DNA from: JAJPKR01 sp050746125
GTDB lineage: Bacteria > Acidobacteriota > Terriglobia > Terriglobales > SCQP01
DNA: 64,000 bases
Assembly (NCBI GenBank): GCA_050746125.1
Contig: JBOGKX010000005.1
Location: forward strand, 1-64,000
Direction: 5' to 3'
The first letter of the stretch is position 1. Each line of letters begins with the position of its first letter. The notes beneath the pieces are model-generated. The model had not been told where the DNA came from and did not search any database. It saw nothing but the letters and a program-made list of their open reading frames with translations. Shown in pieces: positions 34,760-43,773 of the stretch. The position numbers and the translations under genes were made by a program.

Positions 34760-34790
34760 TTGTTTCGACGCCCGAGAGCAGGTGGGACGA

Positions 34791-35348
34791 ATGCGAGAGC
34801 CGTCCAGCCCGATGCGGAGGCTGCGGCGCCTGTTGTGGGCGGCGCTGCCGCTGGCTGCGATTTTGGCGGCCGGGCAGGCGCCGGCGGGCACGGCCGACGC
34901 CGCGGCGCTGGGACGGCAGCAATTCACCGGCGCGATTCCTCTTCAAAACGGCGGTCCGGCTTGCGCGAGTTGCCATGAGGCGGCCGGCTTGGCTTTTCCC
35001 AACGGCGGGACGCTGGGACCGAATCTGAGCGCGAGCTACAAGCGGATCGGACCACTGGGCTTTCAGATCGCGCTACGGACGCTGTACTTTCCCGCGATGG
35101 CGCCGATCTATCGCGACCACCAGCTCACGGTGGCGGAGCAAGCCGACCTGATGGCCTTCTTCGCCGCCGACGCCCGCCGGCCGGCGGCAGCGGCGGCGAC
35201 GCCGCGGATCGTGGCCGTCGCCATCGCGTGTTGCGTCGTTCTCTTCCTGCTAACCGCTTTTGCCTGGCGCGACCGGCTGCGCGGCGTGCGCGGCAGGCTG
35301 GTGGCTTCGGCGCGGGGCCGCGCGCGCGGCGCCGGAGGGCTGCGGTGA
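34791..35348 (+). CDS. Membrane-anchored mono-heme cytochrome c of the nitrate-reductase operon
   Basis: 185 residues from ATG 34791, with AGGTGG about eight bases upstream. A signal/anchor (about 11-28) precedes one heme site, C58-A-S-C61-H62 in GGPACASCHEAAGL. Candidate axial Met lies in FPAMAPIY. A C-terminal TM (about 145-165, AVAIACCVVLFLLTAFAW) and a basic cytoplasmic tail follow. By position it resembles NarC of Thermus, a cytochrome c encoded before narG. It may pass electrons between the bc module and the reductase or another acceptor. Its stop overlaps the narG GTG start (GTGA). Confidence 0.83.
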   Translation: MREPSSPMRRLRRLLWAALPLAAILAAGQAPAGTADAAALGRQQFTGAIPLQNGGPACASCHEAAGLAFPNGGTLGPNLSASYKRIGPLGFQIALRTLYFPAMAPIYRDHQLTVAEQADLMAFFAADARRPAAAAATPRIVAVAIACCVVLFLLTAFAWRDRLRGVRGRLVASARGRARGAGGLR

Positions 35349-38300
35349 GCTGGATCAAGGATCTGGTCAACCCGCAATTGCGGCACTGGGAGGAGTTCTA
35401 CCGCAACCGCTGGCAGCACGACGCGGTGATTCGCAGCACGCACGGGGTGAACTGCACGGGCGGCTGCTCGTGGAACGTTTACGTCAAGAACGGCATCGTC
35501 ACCTGGGAGACGCAGGCGCTCGATTACCCCAGCTTGGAGGCCGGGCTGCCGCCTTACGAGCCGCGCGGCTGCCAGCGCGGCATCGTTTTCTCCTGGTACA
35601 TCTACAGCCCGGTGCGGCTGCGCTATCCCTACGTGCGCGGCGTGCTGCTCGACTTGTGGCGGGCGGCGAAGGCGGAGCACTCCGACCCGGTCGAGGCTTG
35701 GGCGGCGCTCGTGGAGAACGGAAAGCAGCGGCGCTCCTACCAGCAGGCGCGGGGCAAGGGCGGGCTGCGGCGGGCGAGCTGGGACGAATGCCTGGAGTTG
35801 ATCGCCGCCAGCGTTTTGTACACGGCGCGCAAGCACGGCCCCGACCGCATCGTCGGCTTCTCGCCCATTCCCGCGATGTCCATGCTCAGCTACGCCGCCG
35901 GCTCCCGCCTGATCGAGATGCTGGGCGGCGTGATGCTGAGCTTTTACGACATGTACGCGGACTTTCCCCCGGCCTCGCCCGAGACCTGGGGCGAGAAGAC
36001 GGACGTGGCGGAAAGCGCCGACTGGTTCAACAGCAAGTACATCGTGGTGGAGGGCAGCAATCTCTCGATGACGCGCACGCCGGACGTGCATTTCGTCGCC
36101 GAGGCGCGCCATCACGGCGCCAAGCTGGTGGTGCTCTCGCCCGACTTCAGCCAGGTCTCGAAGTTCGCGGACTGGTGGATTCCGGCCAACGCGGGCATGG
36201 ATTCGGCGCTGTGGATGGCGGTCAACCACGTGGTGCTGAAGGAATTTCACGCCGCGCGCGAGGTGCCTTACTTTCGCGACTACTTGCGACGCTTCTCCGA
36301 CGCGCCGTTCCTGGTCGAGCTGGAGAAGACCGCGGACGGCTACGCGCCGGGCGCCTTCTTGCGCGCCGAACGCCTGCCGGGCTCGGCGGAGGTGGAGCTG
36401 GGGGCGTGGAAGCTGGCGGTGCTCGACGAGGCCAGCAACCAGCCGCGCATTCCCCAGGGAACGCTCGGTTTCCGCTGGCAGCAGCGGCCGGGGCAATGGA
36501 ATCTGGAGATGAAGGACGGCGCCAGCGGCGAGGCGATCACGCCCTGCCTGAGCGTCTTGGGCCGGCACGACACCGCCTTGCCGGTCGGCTTCACCGAGTA
36601 CGGAACAGGCAGCGCCTTCCAGCGCCCCGTGCCGGCGCGCTATCTGGAGACGCGCGAGGGGCGGGTGCCAGTGACGACCGTCTTCGACCTGCTGCTGGCG
36701 CAGTTCGGGGTCAACCGCGGACTGGCGGGCGAGACGCCGGTCGAGTACGACGACGCGCAGGCGCCCTACACCCCGGCCTGGCAGGAGCGCTTCACCGGCG
36801 TGGGCCGCAACACGGTGGTGCAGCTGGCGCGCGAATTCGCCGGCACGGCGGAGCGAACCGGCGGCAAGTGCACGATCATCATCGGCTCGGGCATCAATCA
36901 CTGGTACCACGCCAATCTGCACTACCGCACCGGCATCACGACGCTGATTCTTTGCGGCTGCGTGGGCGTCAACGGCGGAGGGCTGAACCATTACACGGGG
37001 CAGGAAAAGCTGATCCCGATGGCGTCATGGACGACGCTGGCCATGGCGCTCGATTGGACGCGGCCGCCGCGGCTGCAAAACAGCCCCTCGTTCCATTACG
37101 TGCATAGCGACCAATGGCGGTACGAGAGCGGCTTTCCGGGCGCGCCGCCGGCGGCGGGTCGCTTCGCCAAGCGGCACATCATGGACCTGCAAGCGGCGGC
37201 GGTGCGGATGGGCTGGCTGCCGTTCTATCCGCAGTTCGACCGCAATCCGCTGGAACTGGCGGCGGAGGCGGAGCAGGCGGGCGCGAGCGGCGACGCGGAG
37301 GTGATCGCGTGGACGGTGGAGCAACTGCGCCAGCGCAAGCTGCGCTTCGCGGTCGAAGATCCGGACGCGCCGGAGAACTGGCCGCGGGTGTGGTTCATCT
37401 GGCGCGCCAACGCGCTGCACACCAGCGCCAAGGGGCACGAGTTCTTCCTGCGCCACTACCTGGGCACGCACGACAACGCCATCGCGCCGGAGGCCGCCGC
37501 CGGCACGCTCGAGGACGTAGCGTGGCGGGAACCGGCGCCGCAAGGAAAGATGGACCTGGTGGTGGACCTCAACTTCCGCATGGACACTTCGGCGCTGTAT
37601 TCCGACGTGATCCTGCCCTCGGCCAGTTGGTACGAGAAGAACGACCTCAACACCACCGACCTGCACTCTTATCTGCACCCGCTGGGGCAGGCGGTTCCCC
37701 CCTGCTGGGAATCGAAGAGCGACTGGGACATCTTCCGGCTGCTGGCGGAGAAGATCGCGGCGCTAGCGCCGGCGCATTTTCCCGCCCCGTTTCGCGACAT
37801 CGTGGCCACGCCGCTGCTGCACGACACGCGCGACGAGATCGCCCAACCGCAGCCGCGCGACTGGGGGAAGCAAGAGTGCGAGCCGATTCCCGGGCAGACG
37901 ATGCCGCACTTGCACGTGGTCACGCGCGACTACACCAACCTCCAGCACCGCTTTTGCGCGCTGGGGCCGGGCATTCGCGAGCACGGAGTGGAAGACCACG
38001 GGGTGGAGATACCGGTCGGCGATCTCTACGACGCCTATACCCGCGCGGCGCCGACCTACGAATGGAACGGCGCCACGTATCCCTCGCTGGTCGAGCCGGT
38101 GCAGGCGGCCAACGTGGTGCTGCACTTCGCGCCGGAATCGAACGGCGAGGTCGCCTATCGCGGTTTCCTCGAACGGGAGCGGCAGACGGGGCGGACGCTG
38201 GCCGACTTGGCGGCGCCGTATCGCGGCGTACGCTACGATTTCGCGGCGCTGGCGCAGCAGCCGCGCCGCATTCTCACCAGCCCGTGCTGGTCGGGCATCG

Positions 38301-38956
38301 TCAACGACGGGCGCGCCTACACCGGCTACGCGCAGAACGTGGAGCGGCTGGTTCCCTGGCGCACGCTCAGCGGGCGGCAGCACTTCTATCTCGACCACGA
38401 GGCCTATCGCGCCTTCGGCGAGTCACTGGCCACGTTCAAGCCGCCCATCACCCTGGCGGCGAGCGGAAACCTGGAGGCGACGAACGCCGCCGACGGCATT
38501 ACGCTGGCGTGCATCACGCCGCATGGAAAGTGGCATATCCACAGCACCTACTACGACGACCTGCGTATGCTGACGCTATCGCGCGGCATCGAGCCGTTTT
38601 GGCTGAACGACCAAGACGCGGCCGCCATCGGCGTGGCGGACAACGAATGGGTGGAGGCGTACAACGACAATGGCGTGGTGGTGACGCGGGCGGTGGTGAG
38701 CGCGCGGGTGCCGCGGGGATTATGCATCTTTTACCATGCGCCGGAACGGACGATTTCGTTTCCCAAGTCGCCGGCGCGCCGCCACCGCCGACCCGGCGGC
38801 ACCAACAGCCTCACGCGGCTGCGCTTGAAGCCGGTACTGATGGCGGGCGGCTATGCCCAGCACACGTATCGCTTCAACGATTACGGCCCGCCGGCGACGG
38901 ATCGCGACACCTACGTGGTGGTGCGCAAGCTGCCGGGCGCGCCGCAGTGGGATTGA
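35345..38956 (+). CDS. narG: Membrane-bound respiratory nitrate reductase, alpha subunit NarG
   Basis: 1203 residues from GTG 35345, close to E. coli NarG in size. The FS0 [4Fe-4S] ligands H33, C37, C41 and C76 (HGVNCTGGC, then PRGCQRG) keep the H-x3-C-x3-C-x34-C spacing of NarG exactly. The molybdenum Asp region is YDMYADFPPASPETWGE, followed by GSNLSMTRTPDVHF, which holds the bis-MGD. No Tat signal is present, so the active site should face the cytoplasm. It reduces nitrate to nitrite. The start overlaps the cytochrome c gene. Confidence 0.96.
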   Translation: MSWIKDLVNPQLRHWEEFYRNRWQHDAVIRSTHGVNCTGGCSWNVYVKNGIVTWETQALDYPSLEAGLPPYEPRGCQRGIVFSWYIYSPVRLRYPYVRGVLLDLWRAAKAEHSDPVEAWAALVENGKQRRSYQQARGKGGLRRASWDECLELIAASVLYTARKHGPDRIVGFSPIPAMSMLSYAAGSRLIEMLGGVMLSFYDMYADFPPASPETWGEKTDVAESADWFNSKYIVVEGSNLSMTRTPDVHFVAEARHHGAKLVVLSPDFSQVSKFADWWIPANAGMDSALWMAVNHVVLKEFHAAREVPYFRDYLRRFSDAPFLVELEKTADGYAPGAFLRAERLPGSAEVELGAWKLAVLDEASNQPRIPQGTLGFRWQQRPGQWNLEMKDGASGEAITPCLSVLGRHDTALPVGFTEYGTGSAFQRPVPARYLETREGRVPVTTVFDLLLAQFGVNRGLAGETPVEYDDAQAPYTPAWQERFTGVGRNTVVQLAREFAGTAERTGGKCTIIIGSGINHWYHANLHYRTGITTLILCGCVGVNGGGLNHYTGQEKLIPMASWTTLAMALDWTRPPRLQNSPSFHYVHSDQWRYESGFPGAPPAAGRFAKRHIMDLQAAAVRMGWLPFYPQFDRNPLELAAEAEQAGASGDAEVIAWTVEQLRQRKLRFAVEDPDAPENWPRVWFIWRANALHTSAKGHEFFLRHYLGTHDNAIAPEAAAGTLEDVAWREPAPQGKMDLVVDLNFRMDTSALYSDVILPSASWYEKNDLNTTDLHSYLHPLGQAVPPCWESKSDWDIFRLLAEKIAALAPAHFPAPFRDIVATPLLHDTRDEIAQPQPRDWGKQECEPIPGQTMPHLHVVTRDYTNLQHRFCALGPGIREHGVEDHGVEIPVGDLYDAYTRAAPTYEWNGATYPSLVEPVQAANVVLHFAPESNGEVAYRGFLERERQTGRTLADLAAPYRGVRYDFAALAQQPRRILTSPCWSGIVNDGRAYTGYAQNVERLVPWRTLSGRQHFYLDHEAYRAFGESLATFKPPITLAASGNLEATNAADGITLACITPHGKWHIHSTYYDDLRMLTLSRGIEPFWLNDQDAAAIGVADNEWVEAYNDNGVVVTRAVVSARVPRGLCIFYHAPERTISFPKSPARRHRRPGGTNSLTRLRLKPVLMAGGYAQHTYRFNDYGPPATDRDTYVVVRKLPGAPQWD

Positions 38957-38981
38957 GGATGGCGGAACAGGAGCCTCGGCC

Positions 38982-40469
38982 ATGAACATTCGCGCCCAGA
39001 TGGCGATGGTCTTTCACCTCGACAAATGCATCGGCTGCCATACCTGCAGCTTGGCGTGCAAGAACATTTGGACCGACCGCCCCGGCACCGAGTACATGTG
39101 GTGGAACAACGTCGAGACCAAGCCGGGCACCGGCTATCCCACCTTGTACGAGGATCAGGAAAAGTACCGCGGCGGCTGGGAGCTCAAGGACGGCGAGCTG
39201 CGGCTGCGCTTGGGCAGCCGGCCGAGCGAACTGGTGAATATCAGCTTCAACCCTCGGCTGCCGACGCTCGACGATTACTACGAGCCTTGGACCTACAAAT
39301 ACGACGAGCTGATCAACGCGCCGCTGGGCGACGATCAGCCGGTGGCGCGCCCAATCTCGATGATCACCGGCCGGGAGATGGAGATCGAGGCCGGCCCCAA
39401 CTGGGATGACGATCTGGGCGGATCGCAGATCTACGCGGCCAACGATCCCAATCTCCAGAAGCTGAGCGAGCAGGAGCGGCGCGATTTTTTCGACTTGCAG
39501 CAACTGGTGTTCTTCTACCTGCCGCGCATCTGCAACCACTGCCTCAACCCCAGTTGCGTCGCCGCCTGCCCGACCGGCGCCATTTACAAGCGCGGCGAAG
39601 ACGGCATCGTGCTGATCAGCCAGGAGAAGTGCCAGGGCTGGCGCATGTGCGTTTCCGGCTGCCCCTACAAGAAGGTTTATTTCAACTGGTCCACGGGCAA
39701 GTCGGAGAAGTGCATTCTCTGCTATCCGCGCCTGGAGAGCGGGCAGGCGCCGGCTTGCTTCCACACTTGCCCGGGCCGCATTCGCTACCTGGGCATGGTG
39801 CTCTACGACGCGGACCGCATCCAGGCCACGGCCAGCCGCCCGGATCGGGAACTGGTGGCGGCGCAGCGGGAACTGCTGCTCGATCCCAACGATGCCGCGG
39901 TGCTGGCCGAGGCGCACGCGCAGGGGATCGAGGACAAGGTGTTGGACGCCTGCCGGCGCTCGCCGGTCTATCGCTACGTGAAGGAGTGGGGGTTGGCGCT
40001 GCCGCTGCATCCGGAGTGGCGCACGCTGCCGATGCTGTTTTACGTGCCGCCGCTCTTGCCGGTGCTGGCGACGATGTCGGGCGACAATTACGAACTGGCG
40101 AGGGATTTCTTCCCCAGCCTCGACAGCATTCGCATTCCCATGCGCTACCTGGCCAGCCTGTTCAGCGCCGGCGACGAGGAGACGATCCTGAAGGTTTATC
40201 GCAAGCTGATGGCGGGGCGGCTTTATCTGCGCGCCGAGACGGTCGGCGACGTGCCCGCCGATCAGGTCGAGCGAGCGCTGGCCGAAGCGGAAACCGGCGG
40301 CGAGGAGCTGAAGGCGATCTATCGTCTCACGACGCTGGCCACCGCCGAGGAGCGTTACGTGATACCGCCCTTCTTGCGGGAGCAGGCGATCGAGGCTACG
40401 GGCGATCCACACTTGTTCCAAGAGGCGGCGGGGGCGGGATTTTTGCAGTGGCCGCAGCGGGGGGCGTAG
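38982..40469 (+). CDS. narH: Nitrate reductase beta subunit NarH
   Basis: 495 residues from ATG 38982, with AGGAG nine bases upstream. Four Fe-S cluster motifs are complete: C16-x2-C19-x2-C22-x3-C26 (same numbering as E. coli NarH), CNHCLNPSCVAACP, CQGWRMCVSGCP with the Trp in place of Cys that marks the [3Fe-4S] cluster, and CILCYPRL with CFHTCPGR. It carries electrons from NarI to NarG. It starts 25 bases after narG. Confidence 0.96.
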   Translation: MNIRAQMAMVFHLDKCIGCHTCSLACKNIWTDRPGTEYMWWNNVETKPGTGYPTLYEDQEKYRGGWELKDGELRLRLGSRPSELVNISFNPRLPTLDDYYEPWTYKYDELINAPLGDDQPVARPISMITGREMEIEAGPNWDDDLGGSQIYAANDPNLQKLSEQERRDFFDLQQLVFFYLPRICNHCLNPSCVAACPTGAIYKRGEDGIVLISQEKCQGWRMCVSGCPYKKVYFNWSTGKSEKCILCYPRLESGQAPACFHTCPGRIRYLGMVLYDADRIQATASRPDRELVAAQRELLLDPNDAAVLAEAHAQGIEDKVLDACRRSPVYRYVKEWGLALPLHPEWRTLPMLFYVPPLLPVLATMSGDNYELARDFFPSLDSIRIPMRYLASLFSAGDEETILKVYRKLMAGRLYLRAETVGDVPADQVERALAEAETGGEELKAIYRLTTLATAEERYVIPPFLREQAIEATGDPHLFQEAAGAGFLQWPQRGA

Positions 40470-40480
40470 GCAGGACCGCG

Positions 40481-41008
40481 ATGGGAGCGTACACCTTATT
40501 CGCCGACGTTCTCGATTACCCGGGCCCGGATTGGCCGGCGGCGCTGGCGCGGTGCCGCGCGGAGGCCGGCGGCGGGGAACTCGAGGCCTTCGCGGCAGCG
40601 GTCTCCGGTCTGACGCCGGGCCAGTTGCAGGAGGCGTACACGGCGGCTTTCGACATGCAGCCGGAAATGACGCTGAACACCGGCTACCACATCTTCGGCG
40701 ACGACTACGCGCGCAGCCTGTTTCTGGCGCAACTGGCGGAAATTTACCGCGCCCAGGGCTTCGGAGCGGGCAGCGAACTGCCGGATCACGCCTGCCTGTT
40801 GCTGCGCTTTCTCGACCGCGGCGGCGGACCCGCGTGCGACGGCCTGGCCGAGGAGGGCCTGGCGCCGGCGCTGGCCCGGGTGGCGGAACGATTGGAGGCG
40901 GCGCGGCATCCCTACGGCCATCTATTGCGCGCCATTGTGGCGGCGCTGCCGCCGCCGGGGCTGGAACTGGCGCGGGCGGAGCGCAGCGTCCTGCCAGTGC
41001 TGAGTTGA
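40481..41008 (+). CDS. narJ: Nitrate reductase assembly chaperone NarJ
   Basis: 175 residues from ATG 40481. It is a small acidic helical protein of the TorD/NarJ family with GYHIFGDDYARSLFLAQLA and LPDHACLLLRFLD. NarJ binds the NarG N-terminus and lets the molybdenum cofactor enter. It is slightly shorter than the E. coli protein. It lies 11 bases after narH and 11 before narI. Confidence 0.9.
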   Translation: MGAYTLFADVLDYPGPDWPAALARCRAEAGGGELEAFAAAVSGLTPGQLQEAYTAAFDMQPEMTLNTGYHIFGDDYARSLFLAQLAEIYRAQGFGAGSELPDHACLLLRFLDRGGGPACDGLAEEGLAPALARVAERLEAARHPYGHLLRAIVAALPPPGLELARAERSVLPVLS

Positions 41009-41019
41009 GGAGCTAGCCG

Positions 41020-41736
41020 ATGACGCCGCGACCGCTCGACATGTTTTGGTTCGTGGCCGTGCCGTACGTGGCTCTGGTGCTGGCCATCTTCGGGGGCATC
41101 TACCGCTATTACCGGCGGCGCTTCACCTACTCCAGCCTTTCCTCGCAGCTGCTGGAAAATCGGCGCTTGTTTTGGGGCTCGGTTTCGTGGCACTACGGCA
41201 TCACGCTGATCCTGCTGGCGCATCTGCTGGCGGCGCTGTTTCCCGGCGCGGCGGCCTGGCTGCTCGGCGGCCGCATTCGCCTCATGGTGCTGGAATTCAC
41301 CGGCATGGCGCTGGCGCTCTATGCGCTGGTGGGGCTGCTGATCTTGATCGCGCGGCGCTGGCCGACCCTATCGCTGCCGCGGGCGACGACCTCGACCATG
41401 GACGGTTTCCTGCTGTTTTTCCTCTTGGTGCAGGTCGTCACGGGCTTGGGTGTCTCGATGTTCAATCGCTGGGGCGGGTTGTGGTATTTAAAGACGGCGG
41501 TGCCCTGGTTCTGGTCGCTGGTGCGGCTGCACCCGGACGTCCGCACGGTGGCGTTTCTGCCGGGCTTCGTGCAAGTCCACTTCGTAATCGGATTCATCGT
41601 AATTTTGCTGTTTCCTTTCAGCCGGCTGGTACACCTGGTGAAGTTCCCGCTGCCTTACCTATGGCGCCCGTATCAGGTAGTGATCTGGAACCGGCCGCGG
41701 CCGACGGCGACGACGACCGCCCAGCGGAGCGAATGA
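41020..41736 (+). CDS. narI: Nitrate reductase gamma subunit NarI (di-heme cytochrome b)
   Basis: 238 residues with five membrane segments and a good GAGGAG eight bases before ATG 41020. Histidines for the two b hemes are visible in SWHYGITLI, LLAHLLAAL, QVHFVIGF and FSRLVHLVKFP. The ending PYLWRPYQVVIWNRPRP is the NarI C-terminal signature that contacts NarH. It normally oxidises quinol at the outer face. Since a full Rieske/cytochrome b module follows, electrons may enter by either route. The stop overlaps the Rieske start in ATGA. Confidence 0.93.
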   Translation: MTPRPLDMFWFVAVPYVALVLAIFGGIYRYYRRRFTYSSLSSQLLENRRLFWGSVSWHYGITLILLAHLLAALFPGAAAWLLGGRIRLMVLEFTGMALALYALVGLLILIARRWPTLSLPRATTSTMDGFLLFFLLVQVVTGLGVSMFNRWGGLWYLKTAVPWFWSLVRLHPDVRTVAFLPGFVQVHFVIGFIVILLFPFSRLVHLVKFPLPYLWRPYQVVIWNRPRPTATTTAQRSE

Positions 41737-42242
41737 TGGACATGGAAGAACCTTGCCGCGAGTGCGGCGAAGACGTTTCGCGGCGGCGATTTCTCGCCCG
41801 CCTCAGCATCTGGGCGGGCGCGGTTGGGGCGGCGCTGGTCGCGGTGCCGAGCATCGGGTTTCTGCTCGGCCTGCGGCGGCCGACGAAGGTCTGGCGCGGC
41901 GTGGGCGCGGCAAGCGGCTTTGAAGTCGGCGCCACCGTCAAAGTTTCATTTCTCGACCCCTCGCCCTTGCCCTGGGCAGGGGTGACAGCGAGGACCGCGG
42001 CCTGGCTGCGGCGAGTAAGCGATACGGAATTCATCGCTTTCTCGGTGAACTGCACGCATCTCGGCTGCCCGGTGCGATGGCTGCCCGGCGCCAATCTTTT
42101 CATGTGTCCGTGCCACGGCGGGGTTTTTTACGCCGACGGCACGGTGGCCTCCGGACCGCCGCCGCGCCCGCTGACGCGCTATCCGGTGCGCGTCAACGCC
42201 GGCCAGGTCGAGGTCTTCACCAGTCCGCTGCCCATCACCTAA
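41733..42242 (+). CDS. Rieske iron-sulfur protein of a bc-type complex
   Basis: 169 residues from ATG 41733; ATG 41736 is in frame too. A Tat-type N-terminus (SRRRFLARLSIWAGAVG) forms the anchor. The Rieske cluster is C-T-H-L-G-C near residue 107 and C-P-C-H-G-G near 125, and both disulphide cysteines are present. An unusual CRECGE (CxxC) precedes the Tat motif on the cytoplasmic side. It should shuttle electrons from menaquinol at cytochrome b to the c-type heme. It overlaps narI and is four bases before the cytochrome b gene. Confidence 0.93.
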   Translation: MMDMEEPCRECGEDVSRRRFLARLSIWAGAVGAALVAVPSIGFLLGLRRPTKVWRGVGAASGFEVGATVKVSFLDPSPLPWAGVTARTAAWLRRVSDTEFIAFSVNCTHLGCPVRWLPGANLFMCPCHGGVFYADGTVASGPPPRPLTRYPVRVNAGQVEVFTSPLPIT

Positions 42243-42246
42243 CTTC

Positions 42247-43773
42247 ATGGACGACCCTCGCAGCGCATCATCATCCGGGGAATCCGCCGCGCCGGCGCCC
42301 GCACCCACCGAGCCTCCGGCCCGGCGCGCCGGCCTGGGGCGGCGCTGCGCGCACTGGTTCGACGACCTGACGGGCGTTTCCGCGCTGCTGGGGCCGATCC
42401 TGCGCCATCCCGTGCCGCGCGCCCGCAAGTCGGCTTGGCTTTACGTCTTGGGCAGCGCCACGCTTTTCGTTTTTCTGCTCCAAATCGTCACCGGCATCGC
42501 CCTGGCCAGCGCCTACGTGCCGTCATCGGGGCAGGCGTACCTGACGCTGCAGTTTATCGACAGCACGAAATTGGGCGCCATCGTGCGCGGCCTGCATTAT
42601 TTCGGCGCGTCGGCGATGGTGATCCTGATCGGTATCCACGCCATTCGCGTTTATTTGATGGCGGCCTACAAATACCCGCGGCAGATGAACTGGCTGACGG
42701 GCGTGGTGCTGCTGTTTTTGACGCTGGGCATGGCCTTCACCGGCCAGCTGCTGCGCTGGGATCAGAACGGCTTCTGGTCGGCGGTGGTGGGGGCGGAGCA
42801 GGCGGGGCGCACGCCGTTCCTGGGCGGATGGTTCGGACATTTCGTGCTGGCGGGAGATACGGCGGGCGGCGCCACGCTGAGCCGCTTCTTCGCGGCGCAC
42901 GTGTTTTTCATCCCCGCGCTGATCTTTTTGTTCTTGGGGTTTCATCTGTACCTGGTGCTGCATCACGGCATCTCGGAGGCGCCGCGCGCCGGCCGCAAAG
43001 TGGAGCCGCGCACCTACCGGCAGTGGTACCGGGCGCTGCTGGCGCGGGACGGCGAGGCGTTTTGGCCGTATGCGGCGTGGCGCGACGCGGTCTTCGGCTT
43101 GATCGTGATCGTGGCCATCTTCGCCTTGGCAATCAGCATCGGCGCGCCGGCGGTGAACCAACCACCCGATCCGACGATCCTCGGCGCCTCGCCGCGGCCC
43201 GATTGGTATCTGCTCTGGTACTACGCTCTGCTCTCGGTGTTGCCGCGCTGGATCGAGAACTACGTCATCATTCTCGCGCCACTGATCTTCATCGTGGCGC
43301 TCATCGCGCTGCCGCTGGTCGCGCCGGCCGGCGAGCGCAGCCCGCTGCGGCGGCCCTGGTCGCTGGTGATCGTCGCCGGCATCGTCGTCACCATCGCGTT
43401 TTACACCCATCTCGGCAACCTGGCACCCTGGTCGCCGCGCTTCGAGGCGACGCCCTTGCCCGCTTCGGTGGTGGGGGCGCGCAGCGGACCGGTGGCGCTC
43501 GGGGCGGGAGTTTTCTATGAAAAGGGATGCGAATACTGCCATCGCATCTCCGGCTACGGCGGCATTCGCGGCCCCGATCTCAGCGACGTCGGCGACCGGC
43601 TCAACGCCGACCAGATCACGACGCGAATCTTTAGCGGCGCCACCAACATGCCCTCCTACTCGGGGAACATGAGCCCGGCGGAACTCTCGGCCGTCGTGGC
43701 TTTCTTGCAATCGCGGCACACGCTGCCGCCCGCGCCGGCAACGGCGCCGGCCCCGGCCGGAGGCCGCCCATGA
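42247..43773 (+). CDS. Cytochrome b fused to a C-terminal cytochrome c domain
   Basis: 508 residues. Residues about 40-400 are a full-length cytochrome b with heme histidines in RGLHYFGASAMV, GIHAIRVYLMAA, FAAHVFFIP and GFHLYLVLHHG. The Qo-site motif is PDWY near residue 318 (the PEWY/PDWY position). A single c-type heme domain follows, with CEYCH near residue 428 and a probable axial Met in NMPSYSG. Such b-c fusions occur in menaquinol:cytochrome c reductases of Gram-positive and other menaquinone-using bacteria. With the Rieske protein it forms a two-gene bc complex inside the nitrate-reductase operon. Confidence 0.92.
   Translation: MDDPRSASSSGESAAPAPAPTEPPARRAGLGRRCAHWFDDLTGVSALLGPILRHPVPRARKSAWLYVLGSATLFVFLLQIVTGIALASAYVPSSGQAYLTLQFIDSTKLGAIVRGLHYFGASAMVILIGIHAIRVYLMAAYKYPRQMNWLTGVVLLFLTLGMAFTGQLLRWDQNGFWSAVVGAEQAGRTPFLGGWFGHFVLAGDTAGGATLSRFFAAHVFFIPALIFLFLGFHLYLVLHHGISEAPRAGRKVEPRTYRQWYRALLARDGEAFWPYAAWRDAVFGLIVIVAIFALAISIGAPAVNQPPDPTILGASPRPDWYLLWYYALLSVLPRWIENYVIILAPLIFIVALIALPLVAPAGERSPLRRPWSLVIVAGIVVTIAFYTHLGNLAPWSPRFEATPLPASVVGARSGPVALGAGVFYEKGCEYCHRISGYGGIRGPDLSDVGDRLNADQITTRIFSGATNMPSYSGNMSPAELSAVVAFLQSRHTLPPAPATAPAPAGGRP

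Larger units (their letters stand above)
34483..34790. other. Divergent intergenic region between the VWFA gene and the nitrate-reductase operon
   Basis: About 308 bases. It contains the VWFA -10, a 38-base compound hairpin (34628-34665) and an FNR-class site with a -10 element (34715-34759). No gene is recognised. Confidence 0.55.

Noticed and set aside
35108..36991. 627-codon open frame on the minus strand opposite narG
   Set aside because: Antisense to an unmistakable narG. Its composition (Arg/Ala/His) and lack of motifs mark it as a shadow frame.
38874..40421. 515-codon minus-strand frame opposite narH
   Set aside because: Shadow of narH with no recognisable domain or start signal.
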